A stretch of DNA of 64,000 nucleotides from Sphingomonas sp. PP-F2F-G114-C0414 (GCF_003688595.1 NZ_RCWT01000011.1:248001-312000), one strand, 5' to 3'. Numbered from the stretch's first letter, positions 1 to 8,333 are shown. Notes: generated by a model from the sequence alone, not told the origin. Program-made: numbers and translations.

Positions 1-67
1 ATCTAGCCGAGGCTGAAGCAACACTGGCTCGCTGACGCACCGACAAGCACGGTCCGCAAATACCGCC

Positions 68-150
68 CGTCATCCTGACGAAAGTCAGGATCCAGAGCCA
101 TGAAGCGCACCACGCGTTACCCTGGATCCTGACTTTCGTCAGGATGACGG
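68..150. repeat. Family A paired palindrome, copy 1
   Basis: Two inverted arms of about 28 bases, at 68-95 and 122-149, enclose a spacer of about 26 bases. Each arm is itself a hairpin with stem CCTGAC, loop GAAA and stem GTCAGG. Nearly identical copies lie at 16466-16547 and 41075-41157. All copies sit at the 3' end of a minus-strand gene, which fits a bidirectional terminator or mRNA 3'-end element. The function is inferred. Confidence 0.85.
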
Positions 151-175
151 ATCGCTTCGATGATACGCTCCGACG

Positions 176-466
176 TCACCCCGCGTTCTTCCGCCGGGTC
201 TCCCACCCCTTCTTCGCAGCCGCAGATTTAGCCGCATCGCTACGCCCAGCCGCCCGCTTTCCGCCCTCCTGCGAAGACGCATGCGTATCGGGCTTGCCGC
301 GCCCCGAGCCGGACAGATTGCCCCCGCCCGAATCCTTGTTCACTGCAGCCCAGGCCCGCGCCTCGGCCTCCTTCTCAGGGACGCCGCGCTCTTCATAGCC
401 GTCCGCGATATGCGCGGCCTTGCGCTTCTGCTTGTCGGTATACGCACTCTTGTCGCCCTGTGGCAT
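176..466 (-). CDS. Small basic hydrophilic protein (often annotated plasmid stabilization protein)
   Basis: This 96-residue protein has no signal peptide or membrane segment. Its N-terminal half (MPQGDKSAYTDKQKRKAAHI) resembles a short family common in alphaproteobacteria that databases often label plasmid stabilization protein without experimental support. The C-terminal half is rich in Gly, Lys and Ala and ends in AAAKKGWETRRKNAG, suggesting a nucleic-acid-binding tail. A good Shine-Dalgarno (GAGGAGAG on the minus strand) lies about 7 bases before the ATG, which supports the start. The gene is 48 bases downstream of the Mla-type lipoprotein gene on the same strand and may be co-transcribed. 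Function unknown. Confidence 0.75.
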   Translation of the reverse strand: MPQGDKSAYTDKQKRKAAHIADGYEERGVPEKEAEARAWAAVNKDSGGGNLSGSGRGKPDTHASSQEGGKRAAGRSDAAKSAAAKKGWETRRKNAG

Positions 467-514
467 CGTCGCTCTCCTCGTCAGAGAGCGTCAACGCTCA
501 GGCCGACGCGGCGT

Positions 515-1108
515 TCACCGACCGATCCAGTCCGCCACTTCGGTCGCGACCTGGTTCGCCGCCTGGTTGATCCCAGCCGCCGCCGATGCCGCATCGATCG
601 TCGAGACCGGCACACGCGCTTCGAAGCGGTGCTTCTCGACCGTGGCCTTGCCCGCGCGCGTCAGCGACGCGTCGAACGTCACGACCGCCTGCCGCGCCGT
701 CGCATCGAGCCCGAAGTTGCGCAGTTCGCCACCCAGCGACGCACCCGGATCGCCGACCGACTGCGCCGTCGACAACACGACCAGCCCGGTCCGCGCCGCG
801 ACCGTATCCGACACCAGTCGCGCGAACAGCCGCGCAGGCGGTTCCGCCCACTGCGCGTCGGTCACGTACGCGATCGAGGTCGGCGTCGCCTGCACCGGTA
901 CGCGCGCGGTCGCCAGCGCCTGCGGCACGACCGGGACCTGGATCGTGATCGACTTCGCGGTCGCCGAGTCCTGGTTCTGGCCGACCGGTACCGACGACGC
1001 ACTCGTCAGCGTCAGCAATGTGGGGGGCGGTTTCGCGCCGAAGCTGATGCACCCGGCAAGAGGCAGCATCGCGATCAGGATGAGCGGTGTCTTCATGGCG
1101 TGCCTCAC
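515..1108 (-). CDS. ABC-type transport auxiliary lipoprotein (PqiC/DUF330-like)
   Basis: Last gene of an Mla-type operon. The N-terminus has a lipoprotein signal with lipobox LPLAGC, so the protein should be anchored in the outer membrane or its inner leaflet facing the periplasm. The rest matches the ABC-type transport auxiliary lipoprotein family found with MCE systems, thought to link the periplasmic MCE shuttle to the outer membrane. The start given is a GTG that overlaps the MCE stop by four bases (GTGA), implying translational coupling. An in-frame ATG at 1096 (MKTPLILIAM) is an equally possible start. Family assignment is by sequence pattern; substrate is unknown, presumably phospholipid. 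Confidence 0.85.
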   Translation of the reverse strand: MRHAMKTPLILIAMLPLAGCISFGAKPPPTLLTLTSASSVPVGQNQDSATAKSITIQVPVVPQALATARVPVQATPTSIAYVTDAQWAEPPARLFARLVSDTVAARTGLVVLSTAQSVGDPGASLGGELRNFGLDATARQAVVTFDASLTRAGKATVEKHRFEARVPVSTIDAASAAAGINQAANQVATEVADWIGR

Positions 1109-2070
1109 TTACCCTTGTAATCCGGGAGCTTCTGCTGCCCGATCAGCGAACTCGCACCCTGCTGGTCGACCTTCTCGGCAACCGACGACAGCGCCGCGGC
1201 GGTCGTCCGCAGGTCGTGGACCAGACGGTTGGCCTCGGGGATCGTCGTCTTGGAGAAGGCCTGCAACCCCGGCCGCGCATCGCCGATCGCCGAATTCAGC
1301 GTGTCGGCGCTCTGCTGCGCGGAGACGATCGCCTTGTTCAGGTTCGCCATCGCCGGCTTCACGTCCTCCGAGAGCACGCCGTTGGTGGTCTTGGCGAGCA
1401 CCCCGAACTGCTGTGCGGCATCGCCGGCCTGCTGGATCGCGATCCGCGTCTGCGCCAGCGTTGCGGCGATCTCCGGACCGCGATCGGCGAGCGCATCGGT
1501 CAGGCGGTTCGTATTCGCGAGAATCCCCGCGATCGACGCCTGATTCTTGTCGGTCAGCAATCCGGTCAACCGCTCGGTCAGCGTCGACAGTCGCTCGAGC
1601 AGCTGCGGCGCGGAATTCAGGATCGCGCCAAGACCGCCGAGCTTGGTCGGGATCACCGGCACGCCGTACGGGCATTCGGTCGGCGTCTTGGTCTCCGGGC
1701 AGCCGATCGCCGGCGCCCCCTTGCGCGCACCGTCGAGCGAGATCTGGCTGACCCCGGTAAACCCGACGCCCGAAATCGATGCGGTCGTGCCCTGCAGTAC
1801 CGGCGTGGCTTCATCGACGCTGATCCGGACGCGGACGAACTGCGGATCGTTCTTCCACAGCGAGATCGTCTTCACCTGGCCCGACGGCACGCCCGAGAAC
1901 GTCACCGCGGACCCGCGCGCGAGCCCGTCGACCGACTGGCGGAAGAAGATGTCGTATTCCTTCTCTTCCTTGCCACCCAGCCGCGCGATCCACACCGTGA
2001 ACAGCGCCAGCAGGGCCAGCAGGATCAGCACGACGGCGCCGACTAGGACGTGGTTCGAACGGGTTTCCAT
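1105..2070 (-). CDS. MCE family periplasmic lipid-binding protein (MlaD-like)
   Basis: This 321-residue protein has one N-terminal transmembrane helix (about residues 8-29), then an MCE domain (about 40-120) that in the family forms a hexameric ring carrying lipids between membranes. A long alpha-helical C-terminal region rich in Ala, Thr and Leu follows. It is longer than E. coli MlaD and resembles the alphaproteobacterial form. The start METRSNHVLVG is chosen because its ATG overlaps the ATPase stop in a TGATG junction; a longer upstream reading frame runs through the ATPase gene and is rejected. It sits between the ATPase and the auxiliary lipoprotein. Confidence 0.9.
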   Translation of the reverse strand: METRSNHVLVGAVVLILLALLALFTVWIARLGGKEEKEYDIFFRQSVDGLARGSAVTFSGVPSGQVKTISLWKNDPQFVRVRISVDEATPVLQGTTASISGVGFTGVSQISLDGARKGAPAIGCPETKTPTECPYGVPVIPTKLGGLGAILNSAPQLLERLSTLTERLTGLLTDKNQASIAGILANTNRLTDALADRGPEIAATLAQTRIAIQQAGDAAQQFGVLAKTTNGVLSEDVKPAMANLNKAIVSAQQSADTLNSAIGDARPGLQAFSKTTIPEANRLVHDLRTTAAALSSVAEKVDQQGASSLIGQQKLPDYKGK

Positions 2071-2966
2071 CAGCGCGTCCTTGCTTCTTTCTCGGCGTAT
2101 GTCGCGTCGGCGTCGTCCGGCGCGGACTGCTTGGACTGGACTTCGGTAGGATGGGCATCCGCGATCTGGTCGGCGCGCTCGTGCGCCTCCTGCGTCGCGA
2201 CCGCGGCACGGCCGCGGGGCCCCTTGAAATATTCCTCGATCCACGGATGGTCGAGCGCGATCAGTTCGTCGATCGTGCCGACCGCGATGACCTTCTTGTC
2301 GGCCAGCACCGCGACCCGGTCGCAGATCGCATACAGCGTATCGAGATCGTGCGTGATCAGGAACACGGTCAGCCCCAGCGTCTTCTGCAACGACTGAATC
2401 AGATCGTCGAACGCGGCCGCACCGATCGGATCGAGCCCCGCAGTCGGCTCGTCGAGAAACAGCAGTTCCGGATCGAGCGCGAGCGCCCGTGCCAGCCCGG
2501 CGCGCTTCTTCATGCCGCCCGACAGCTCGGCGGGAAACTTGTTCGCGGCGTCCGCGGGCAGTCCGGTCATCACCACCTTGTACGAGGCGATCTCGGCCAA
2601 CAGCGCAGGAGACAGATCGGGATAGAACTCACGCAACGGCACTTCGACGTTTTCCGCGACCGTCAGCGTCGAGAACAGCGCGCCTCCCTGGAACAGCACG
2701 CCCCAGCGCTTGCGGATCTCGGTCGCCTCGGTTTCCTCGCGGCCGATATTCGGCTCGCCGAACACGGTAACCTCGCCGGCGACCGGCATCTGAAGGCCGA
2801 TGATCGAGCGCATGAGGACCGACTTGCCGGTGCCCGAGCCGCCGACCACGCCGAGAATCTCGCCACGCCGCACGTCGAGATCGAGCCCGTCGTGCACGAC
2901 CGAATCGCCGAACGCGTTCTTCAGCCCCTTCACGGAGATGATGATATCGTCTTGCTTGCGGGGCAT
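2070..2966 (-). CDS. ABC transporter ATP-binding protein (MlaF-like)
   Basis: This 298-residue ATPase energises the MCE lipid transporter on the cytoplasmic face. Walker A is GGSGTGKS (42-49), the signature is LSGGMKKRAG (from 148), and Walker B with the D-loop is LLFLDEPTAGLD (168-179). The LSGGM signature is typical of MlaF/Ttg2A ATPases. A hydrophilic tail of about 50 residues follows the ABC domain. The start MPRKQ is preferred because its ATG forms a TGATG overlap with the permease stop, though MGLM three codons upstream is possible. Genes on both sides overlap by one base, so the operon is tightly coupled. Confidence 0.92.
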   Translation of the reverse strand: MPRKQDDIIISVKGLKNAFGDSVVHDGLDLDVRRGEILGVVGGSGTGKSVLMRSIIGLQMPVAGEVTVFGEPNIGREETEATEIRKRWGVLFQGGALFSTLTVAENVEVPLREFYPDLSPALLAEIASYKVVMTGLPADAANKFPAELSGGMKKRAGLARALALDPELLFLDEPTAGLDPIGAAAFDDLIQSLQKTLGLTVFLITHDLDTLYAICDRVAVLADKKVIAVGTIDELIALDHPWIEEYFKGPRGRAAVATQEAHERADQIADAHPTEVQSKQSAPDDADATYAEKEARTR

Positions 2967-4084
2967 CAGTCCCAACCCAACCAGGTGAAGAACACCGCGA
3001 AGAACGCGTCGAGCACGATCACCAGGAAGATGCCCTGGACCACCGCCGACGTCGTACGGAGACCGACCTGTTCGGCGTCAGACTCGACCTGCATGCCCTG
3101 GAAACACCCGGCGATCGCGATGATCGCGCCGAACACCGGCGCCTTGATCAGCGAGATGTAGAGATCGGTGATCGGCACGACCTCGCGGATGCGCGCGATG
3201 AACGTCACCGGCGGGATCCCGAGCTGGATCCAGCACAGCAGCCCGCCGCCGATTATCGCGATGATCGATGCATAGAAGCCGAGCAGCGGCATCATCACGA
3301 TCGCGGCGAGCACGCGGGGCAGCACCAGCGCCTCCATCGGCGACACGCCGATCGTCCGCATCGCGTCGATCTCTTCGGTGAGCTTCATCGTGCCGAGCTG
3401 CGCCGCGAACGCCGAACCCGAGCGGCCGGCGACCATGATCGCGGTCATCAGCAGGCCGAGTTCGCGGATCGTCAGGCGGCCGACGAGGTTGATCGTGAAC
3501 ACCTCCGCGCCGAACTGCCGCAGCTGCACCGCGCCCTGTTGCGCGATGACCATGCCGATCAGGAAGCTCATCAGCCCGACGATGCCGAGCGCGGCGACGC
3601 CGACGACCTCGAACCGCTGGACCACGGCATTGAACCGGAAGCGGCGCGGGTGGCGAATGACGCTGCCGAACGCGATCGTCGTTGCGCCGAGGAACCCGAG
3701 CAGGCCGAACATCGTCTTGCCCGACAGCACGACCGCGTCGCCGATCTCGCCGACCACACGGGAGAGCGCGCTGACCTTGGCGGGCTTCGCCGCGATCGGC
3801 TGGTCGGAGGCGACGACCTGGTCGAACAGCGTCTGGTCATCCGGGTCGAGCCCGTCGATCGTCGCATCATTGCGCGCGGCGAAGCGGTGAACGACCCAGG
3901 CACCGATCGTATCGATCCGGTCGACGCCGCTGAGATCGACGTGGCGGACGGACGACGCATCGATCTTTTCGAGTCGATCGGGCAGATTGCCGATCGTGGC
4001 CAGCGACAGGTCGCCGGTAAACCGAAGCGTGCCGGTATCGGCACCGTCCTGTTGGAAATCGGCCATCGCGCTCATCGGCCGCAC
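2966..4084 (-). CDS. MlaE family lipid ABC permease with N-terminal STAS domain
   Basis: First gene of the Mla-type operon. Residues 1-90 form a STAS-like domain (HVDLSGVDRIDTIGAWVV). This domain is a separate protein (MlaB) in E. coli but is fused to the permease here. Residues from about 150 to the end are the MlaE permease, with several hydrophobic helices and the conserved segment GRSGSAFAAQLGTMKLTEE that contacts the ATPase. The fusion explains the lack of a separate mlaB. Alternative starts MSAMAD or MADF lie a few codons downstream. The system most likely moves phospholipids between the membranes; direction is not evident. Confidence 0.92.
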   Translation of the reverse strand: MRPMSAMADFQQDGADTGTLRFTGDLSLATIGNLPDRLEKIDASSVRHVDLSGVDRIDTIGAWVVHRFAARNDATIDGLDPDDQTLFDQVVASDQPIAAKPAKVSALSRVVGEIGDAVVLSGKTMFGLLGFLGATTIAFGSVIRHPRRFRFNAVVQRFEVVGVAALGIVGLMSFLIGMVIAQQGAVQLRQFGAEVFTINLVGRLTIRELGLLMTAIMVAGRSGSAFAAQLGTMKLTEEIDAMRTIGVSPMEALVLPRVLAAIVMMPLLGFYASIIAIIGGGLLCWIQLGIPPVTFIARIREVVPITDLYISLIKAPVFGAIIAIAGCFQGMQVESDAEQVGLRTTSAVVQGIFLVIVLDAFFAVFFTWLGWD

Positions 4085-4137
4085 CTTTGCGGCAAACCGA
4101 CTGGATCGGCAAGGTGAATGCGGCGTAAGTCGCGACG

Positions 4138-4956
4138 ATGACTATTTCTTCCCCGACCCCCTCGCCCCCTACCTCGATCGCGCACTCGACCGCCCCCTCG
4201 ACTGCCCCCTCGACTGCCAGTGCCTCCCCCTCGGCCGAACCGGCAACCAGGCCGGCGACCGCGCCCTCGACCACGCCGGCGATCCGTCTCGCGATCTACG
4301 ACATGGACAAGACGATCACGCACGCGCCGACCTGGACGCCGTTCCTGCTCCACACCGCAAAGAAAGGCGGCGCGCCGTGGCGGCTGGCGCTCGTCCCGTT
4401 CGCGGGGGTGGCGGCGCTCGGCTATGTCGGCAAGCTGATCAGCCGCGGCCGGCTCAAATATATGATGCAGCGGATGATGCTCGGCAAGCGCATGACGGCC
4501 GCCGAGGAACGCCGGGCTGCCGAAGCCTTCGCCGACCGCGTGATGCGCGACGGCGTCTTCACCAGCGCCCGCGCGCAGATCGAGGCGGACCGCGCCGCCG
4601 GCTACCGGCTGGTGATGGCAACCGCGTCGTACCGGTTCTACGTCGAGGCGATCGCGCGACGTCTGGATTTCGACGCGGTGATCGGCACCGAGAGCCTCCG
4701 CGACCGCGACGGCGTCCTGCTCGCCGGGATCGACGGCGAGAATTGCTACGGCCCGGCCAAACTGCGCATGATCCAGGCCTGGATGGACCGCGAAGGCATC
4801 GCGCGAGACCGCGCCCACATCCGCTTCTACTCCGACCATGTTTCGGACGCCCCGACTTTCGAGTGGGCCGACGAACCCTTGGCGGTGAACGCACATGGCC
4901 CGCTCCGCTTATTGGCGAAGGCGAAGGGCTGGCCGATGCCAGATTGGGAACGGTAG
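4138..4956 (+). CDS. HAD-IB family phosphatase with Thr/Pro/Ser-rich N-terminus
   Basis: The catalytic domain starts near residue 50 with the HAD motif I DMDKT (D55 and D57), followed by cap and motif regions (MATASYRFYVEAIARRLDF, KLRMIQAW, FYSDHVSDAP) typical of the SerB-like HAD-IB hydrolases that act on small phosphorylated metabolites. The first 48 residues are low complexity (TAPS repeats), encoded partly by a 12-base tandem repeat at about 4187-4220. No clear Shine-Dalgarno precedes the ATG, so the true start is uncertain and the low-complexity part may not be translated. The gene is divergent from the Mla operon, 53 bases away. Substrate unknown. Confidence 0.85.
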   Translation: MTISSPTPSPPTSIAHSTAPSTAPSTASASPSAEPATRPATAPSTTPAIRLAIYDMDKTITHAPTWTPFLLHTAKKGGAPWRLALVPFAGVAALGYVGKLISRGRLKYMMQRMMLGKRMTAAEERRAAEAFADRVMRDGVFTSARAQIEADRAAGYRLVMATASYRFYVEAIARRLDFDAVIGTESLRDRDGVLLAGIDGENCYGPAKLRMIQAWMDREGIARDRAHIRFYSDHVSDAPTFEWADEPLAVNAHGPLRLLAKAKGWPMPDWER

Positions 4957-5136
4957 TCCCGTTACGCGCCGAATAGGATTGAACGCCAAGCCGACGCGAT
5001 TGGCCTTGCGGTGATGATCGGAAAGATTGCCACCGGTAAGATTAAGGACCCACGCAACGCATCGCCCCCTGCAGTCCAACTGGGGCCACTTTGGCGGAAC
5101 AAAGCAGGCATCGAATACGACGCCCGACGGACGTAG
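4957..5136 (+). pseudogene. Remnant of a small KGG/ARA-type basic protein gene
   Basis: Directly after the HAD stop codon, in the same frame, 59 codons are open and end at TAG 5134-5136. They encode ADAIGLAVMIGKIATGKIKD, then PRNASPPAVQLG. This resembles the start of a widespread small family reading roughly ...IVDIATGEVED...AAVALGRxGGxKGGKARA. There is no start codon for the segment and the KGG..ARA part is degraded. I read it as a decayed gene that has lost its 5' end, possibly left by the event that brought in the neighbouring P63C gene. The resemblance is from memory of the family, so confidence is low. Confidence 0.35.
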
Positions 5137-5171
5137 CGTGTGCCAAATCCGCAGCCAAACAGAGGCGGAGT

Positions 5172-5250
5172 AGCAAGCATAATTAGCGCCGGGAGAAATA
5201 ATGCTTGCTGTAATTTAGCAAGCATCCCACCATGCACGCGCAGCAAGCAT
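5172..5250 (+). promoter_or_regulatory. Cluster of four AGCAAGCAT repeats (operator-like)
   Basis: The nonamer AGCAAGCAT occurs at 5172-5180, 5217-5225 and 5242-5250, and its reverse complement at 5201-5209. The copies at 5201 and 5217 form a perfect inverted repeat with 9-base arms and a 7-base AT-rich spacer. The last copy abuts the Shine-Dalgarno GGAG (5251-5254) of the P63C gene. Four exact copies in 79 bases just before one gene suggest binding sites for a regulator, possibly the gene's own product. Binding is inferred. Confidence 0.6.
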
Positions 5251-5261
5251 GGAGATTCTTC

Positions 5262-6296
5262 GTGGACGACTCACCTCAAAGCAAAGGCGGCGCAGCACGC
5301 GCTCTTTCGTTGTCGAAGGAGGACCGGCGGGCAATTGCCAAGCGAGCAGCACAAGCGCGCTGGGCTAAAATTAAAGACCCTGACGGCCTTCCAAAGGCCA
5401 GCCATCAAGGCAAGTTGCCGATCGGCGATGTCGAGATCGAGGTTTATAATCTTTTCGACAAAAGGCGCGTAATCGCGAAGGGCGCGATGGCCCGGGCGCT
5501 CACTCTACAATCCGAAGGTGGCAACGCATTCTTGCGCACTATGGGGCGCAAGGGGGTACGATCCGCCATAAGCGATTCTCTGTGGGAAAAGATCGAAAAC
5601 CCCATATTTTTTAGGCACTCAGATGCCGACTCGGGGCCTGGGGGCGTCGCGGACGGATATGAGGCCACGACCCTTATCGAAATATGTGATGCCCTGATAC
5701 AAGCCCGCAATGACAAGGCGCTTGCGCCTTCTCAAGCCTTTCTCGCGGTTCAAGCCGAGATAATTATGCGCTCATCAGCAAAGATGGGCATCATATTTTT
5801 GGTCGATACTGCGACCGGTTATATCGAGGACGCAAAGCGGGAAGACTACCTTAAACAGTGGAATGAGTTTGTTCGGAATGAATTTCGGGCTTGGGAAAAA
5901 GAATTTCCTAATCAATTCGCCGACATGATTTACAAGATATATGGCCTTAAAAGGAAAAATCCGAACTCCTTTAAGCACCCGCAGTTTTTTGGTTGGTTTA
6001 CGAGAAAATACATCTATCACCCTCTCGCCAATAGTAAGGGCGCTATTTTAGAAATGCTCGACGAAGCCAACCCCGTGGTTTACGCGGGCGGTGGCCGAAA
6101 GTTTAAACTGCATCAGTATCTGACGAACGAAGTGGGGGTCGATGCGCTCCGTCAACATCTTTGGCAAACTATCGGCATCGGTAACGCGTCACGCGATAAG
6201 ACGGACTTCGAACGCTCTTTCTATAGAGCTTTTCCCGAAGCCATCCCGAAAACAAATGCCGCGCAAACCGATTTCTTCGACATACTGAACAAATAA
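5262..6296 (+). CDS. P63C domain-containing protein
   Basis: This 344-residue cytoplasmic protein has two recognisable parts. Near the N-terminus (about 8-35) is SKGGAARALSLSKEDRRAIA followed by AAQARWAK, a KGG/ARA/ARW motif seen in small DNA-associated proteins. The C-terminal part (about 215-327), with HPLANSKGAILEMLDEANP and FKLHQYLTNEVG, matches the P63C domain, found in phage-related and chromosomal proteins of unknown function. The start chosen is GTG 5262, with Shine-Dalgarno GGAG 7 bases upstream; an in-frame ATG at 5232 would place one operator-like repeat inside the gene. Base composition is clearly more AT-rich than the neighbours, indicating horizontal acquisition. Confidence 0.75.
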   Translation: MDDSPQSKGGAARALSLSKEDRRAIAKRAAQARWAKIKDPDGLPKASHQGKLPIGDVEIEVYNLFDKRRVIAKGAMARALTLQSEGGNAFLRTMGRKGVRSAISDSLWEKIENPIFFRHSDADSGPGGVADGYEATTLIEICDALIQARNDKALAPSQAFLAVQAEIIMRSSAKMGIIFLVDTATGYIEDAKREDYLKQWNEFVRNEFRAWEKEFPNQFADMIYKIYGLKRKNPNSFKHPQFFGWFTRKYIYHPLANSKGAILEMLDEANPVVYAGGGRKFKLHQYLTNEVGVDALRQHLWQTIGIGNASRDKTDFERSFYRAFPEAIPKTNAAQTDFFDILNK

Positions 6297-6406
6297 GCTA
6301 GGATCCAATTAGTAAAATTCTTGTTAAATAAGGATGAAATACGTGGTACCGTTCAATCGCATTTAAATTTTCTGAGAGATATGCGAACATTGGTCGGGGC
6401 AGTTGA
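6297..6406. other. AT-rich intergenic segment
   Basis: This stretch after the P63C gene is unusually AT-rich for the window (for example TTAGTAAAATTCTTGTTAAA). I see no gene, terminator hairpin or repeat in it. It continues the atypical composition of the P63C region up to the broken gene at 6407-6631. Confidence 0.5.
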
Positions 6407-6631
6407 TTAGCCGCGCTTCTTCTCATCAATGGTCCATTGGGGCGGGCTAGCTCCGCACCACCGGCAGAATGCGATTTCGATCGCGCTGCCACCGCCGTCG
6501 TGCACCAGCAGGCCGTAGCCCCTCGTTCATTTCTGCGACGAGGGCATCGGGACAGTCGGATCGATCCGCGTGACGTCACAAAGCCGGTTAAAATCGTCGG
6601 CCATTCGAACGCAGCATGGAGTCGGGATCAT
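6407..6631 (-). pseudogene. Broken small cysteine-rich gene (DUF6980-like)
   Basis: On the minus strand an ATG at 6631 opens MIPTPCCVRMADDFNRLCDV. After an in-frame TGA (codon 35, 6527-6529), the same frame continues with GYGLLVHDGGGSAIEIAFC and then RWCGASPPQWTIDEKKRG to a TAA at 6407-6409. The combination CC..M......C, then YGLLVHDGG..I.I.FC.WCG, matches what I know of small DUF6980-type proteins. In the gap around the stop, another frame reads VPDALVAEMNEG, the expected family sequence. Two compensating single-base indels therefore explain the break. An intact product would have about 75 residues, with CC, C and CxxC cysteines possibly binding metal. Confidence 0.5.
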
Positions 6632-6876
6632 TCCTTCATGCGGCGCGCGCAAGCGAGTGAAAGCTATGTCCGCTATGCTACCTGTCATTCCCCAAAGCGG
6701 TCGGACCGCGTTCCTCCCGACCCAAGTTTTCGACGTCGGCAAATGCGGTCGAATCTTGATCTGTTTTGGGAGCCAACATCTTCAAGTCTAACCTAGCGCA
6801 GACAGTGACAAACTACGGCACATTATTCAGAAACACGCCGTTCCGCGAGCGATCTAAAGAATCCTACACCATCCCC
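6632..6876. other. Intergenic region without a recognised gene
   Basis: Between the broken DUF6980-like gene and the end of the DUF445 gene I find no reading frame with plausible composition, no tRNA and no paired repeat. It may hold the promoter of the broken gene. Confidence 0.4.
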
Positions 6877-8145
6877 TCACAACAGCACATCGATGCTGTG
6901 GATCACCAGCCCGACCAGACCGCCGACGATCGTGCCGTTCACGCGGATATATTGCAGGTCGCGGCCGACGGCGTTTTCCAGGCGGCAAGTGATCGTATCA
7001 GCGTCCCAGCTGCGGACCGTTTCCGAGACCAGCTTGACGATGTTGTCGCCGTAGTCTGCGGCGGCGCCGACAGCGGCGCGGCGGACGAAGCGGTTGATGG
7101 TCCGCGACATGCGGGGATCATGCTGTAATGTCTCGCCTAATTGGCGCAGGATGTCGCCGAGCTTGCCCGCCATCGCGCGCTCCGGATCGCGCGCGATCGC
7201 GAGTAAAGCACCGCGCGCCTGCTCCCAGAGGCCATCCAGCCAGCGTTGCATCGCCGGATTGTCGAGCAGGTCGTTCTTCATCGTCTCGACGCGCTCGCGC
7301 ATCCTGCGGTCATATTGCAGGTCCCAGGCGAGCCGATCGAGCCCCTCCTCCGCCTTCAGCCGCAGCGGATGCTCGGGGTCCTCCGCCATCTCCGCGAGCA
7401 GCTTGTCGAAGCCGTTGATGAGTTTGTCCGCGACGGTCGTGTCGAGCCCGGTCCAGCGTAGGATCGACCCCGCCTTGTCGTGGACCATCGCGCGGACGAG
7501 GTGGTCGTTCGCCGCCAGCGTCTTGGCCGCCCAGCGGATCGCGCTTTCGAGCAGCGGCGCGTGACGGCGCTCGGCGATCGCGGCCTTGAGCAACTGACCG
7601 AGGATCGGCGACACCTCCGTCGCGCGCAGGCGGGCGCCGATCCCGGCCTTGACCATCCCGCCGAGCCGCGCCGGATCGAGGCCCTCGAGAACCTGCGCAA
7701 CCAGCTTCGACGCTCCCTGCCGAAAACGCCCCCCTGCCCCCTCGGGCGGATCGGTCAGCCAGCGCGCGATCGCGCCCGCTACGTCGAGCCGACGCGTGCG
7801 TCGCGCGATGACGACGGGGATCAGGAAGTTCGCGCGGAGGAACTGCGCGAGCGTGTCCCCGATCCGGTCCTTGTTGCGCGGCACGATCGCGGTGTGCGGG
7901 ATCGGCAGGCCGAGCGGATGGCGGAACAGCGCGGTCACCGCGAACCAGTCGGCCAAGCCACCGACCATCGCCGCCTCGGCGAACGCGCGGACGAACGCGA
8001 ACGCGGGGTGCACCGGGATCAGTGCGCGGCTGACGAAGAACGTCGCGGCCATCAGCACCAGCAGGCCGGTGGCGACGATCCGCATACGGACGAGAGCAGC
8101 CGGCGGTGCTTCGCCGATCGGGCGCGTGCGAGGTAAAAGCGTCAT
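6877..8145 (-). CDS. DUF445 family membrane protein
   Basis: This 422-residue protein belongs to the DUF445 family. It opens with a hydrophobic segment (residues about 22-40, IVATGLLVLMAATFFVSRAL). The family hallmark AEAAMVGGLADWFAVTALFR and the following HPLGLPIPHTAIVPRNKDRI are both present. A second hydrophobic helix at the extreme C-terminus (TIVGGLVGLVIHSIDVLL) suggests that both ends are membrane-inserted, with a long helical cytoplasmic or periplasmic middle. Function is unknown for the family. The gene is preceded by a gap of 188 bases with nothing recognisable and is not clearly in an operon. Confidence 0.9.
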   Translation of the reverse strand: MTLLPRTRPIGEAPPAALVRMRIVATGLLVLMAATFFVSRALIPVHPAFAFVRAFAEAAMVGGLADWFAVTALFRHPLGLPIPHTAIVPRNKDRIGDTLAQFLRANFLIPVVIARRTRRLDVAGAIARWLTDPPEGAGGRFRQGASKLVAQVLEGLDPARLGGMVKAGIGARLRATEVSPILGQLLKAAIAERRHAPLLESAIRWAAKTLAANDHLVRAMVHDKAGSILRWTGLDTTVADKLINGFDKLLAEMAEDPEHPLRLKAEEGLDRLAWDLQYDRRMRERVETMKNDLLDNPAMQRWLDGLWEQARGALLAIARDPERAMAGKLGDILRQLGETLQHDPRMSRTINRFVRRAAVGAAADYGDNIVKLVSETVRSWDADTITCRLENAVGRDLQYIRVNGTIVGGLVGLVIHSIDVLL

Positions 8146-8333
8146 ACCCGAAACAATCCCTCAACACGGGGATAGTTCAAGTCGGTTTCGCCGACCGGAT
8201 CAAGGCGCGGCACGATCGCCGCAAATCCGGTCCGTCAGACGCCATCGGTGCCAGCGTTCGTGCCGGGCAAGGTCGCACTGCCATCCCGGCGTTCGATGGC
8301 TCGACCTCGCTCAGCACCAACGGCGCGGGCGTG

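Noticed and set aside
4962-5246. Minus-strand 94-codon frame in the gap before the P63C gene
   Set aside because: No Shine-Dalgarno or recognisable sequence. It overlaps the operator-like repeats, and the plus-strand remnant explains the region better.
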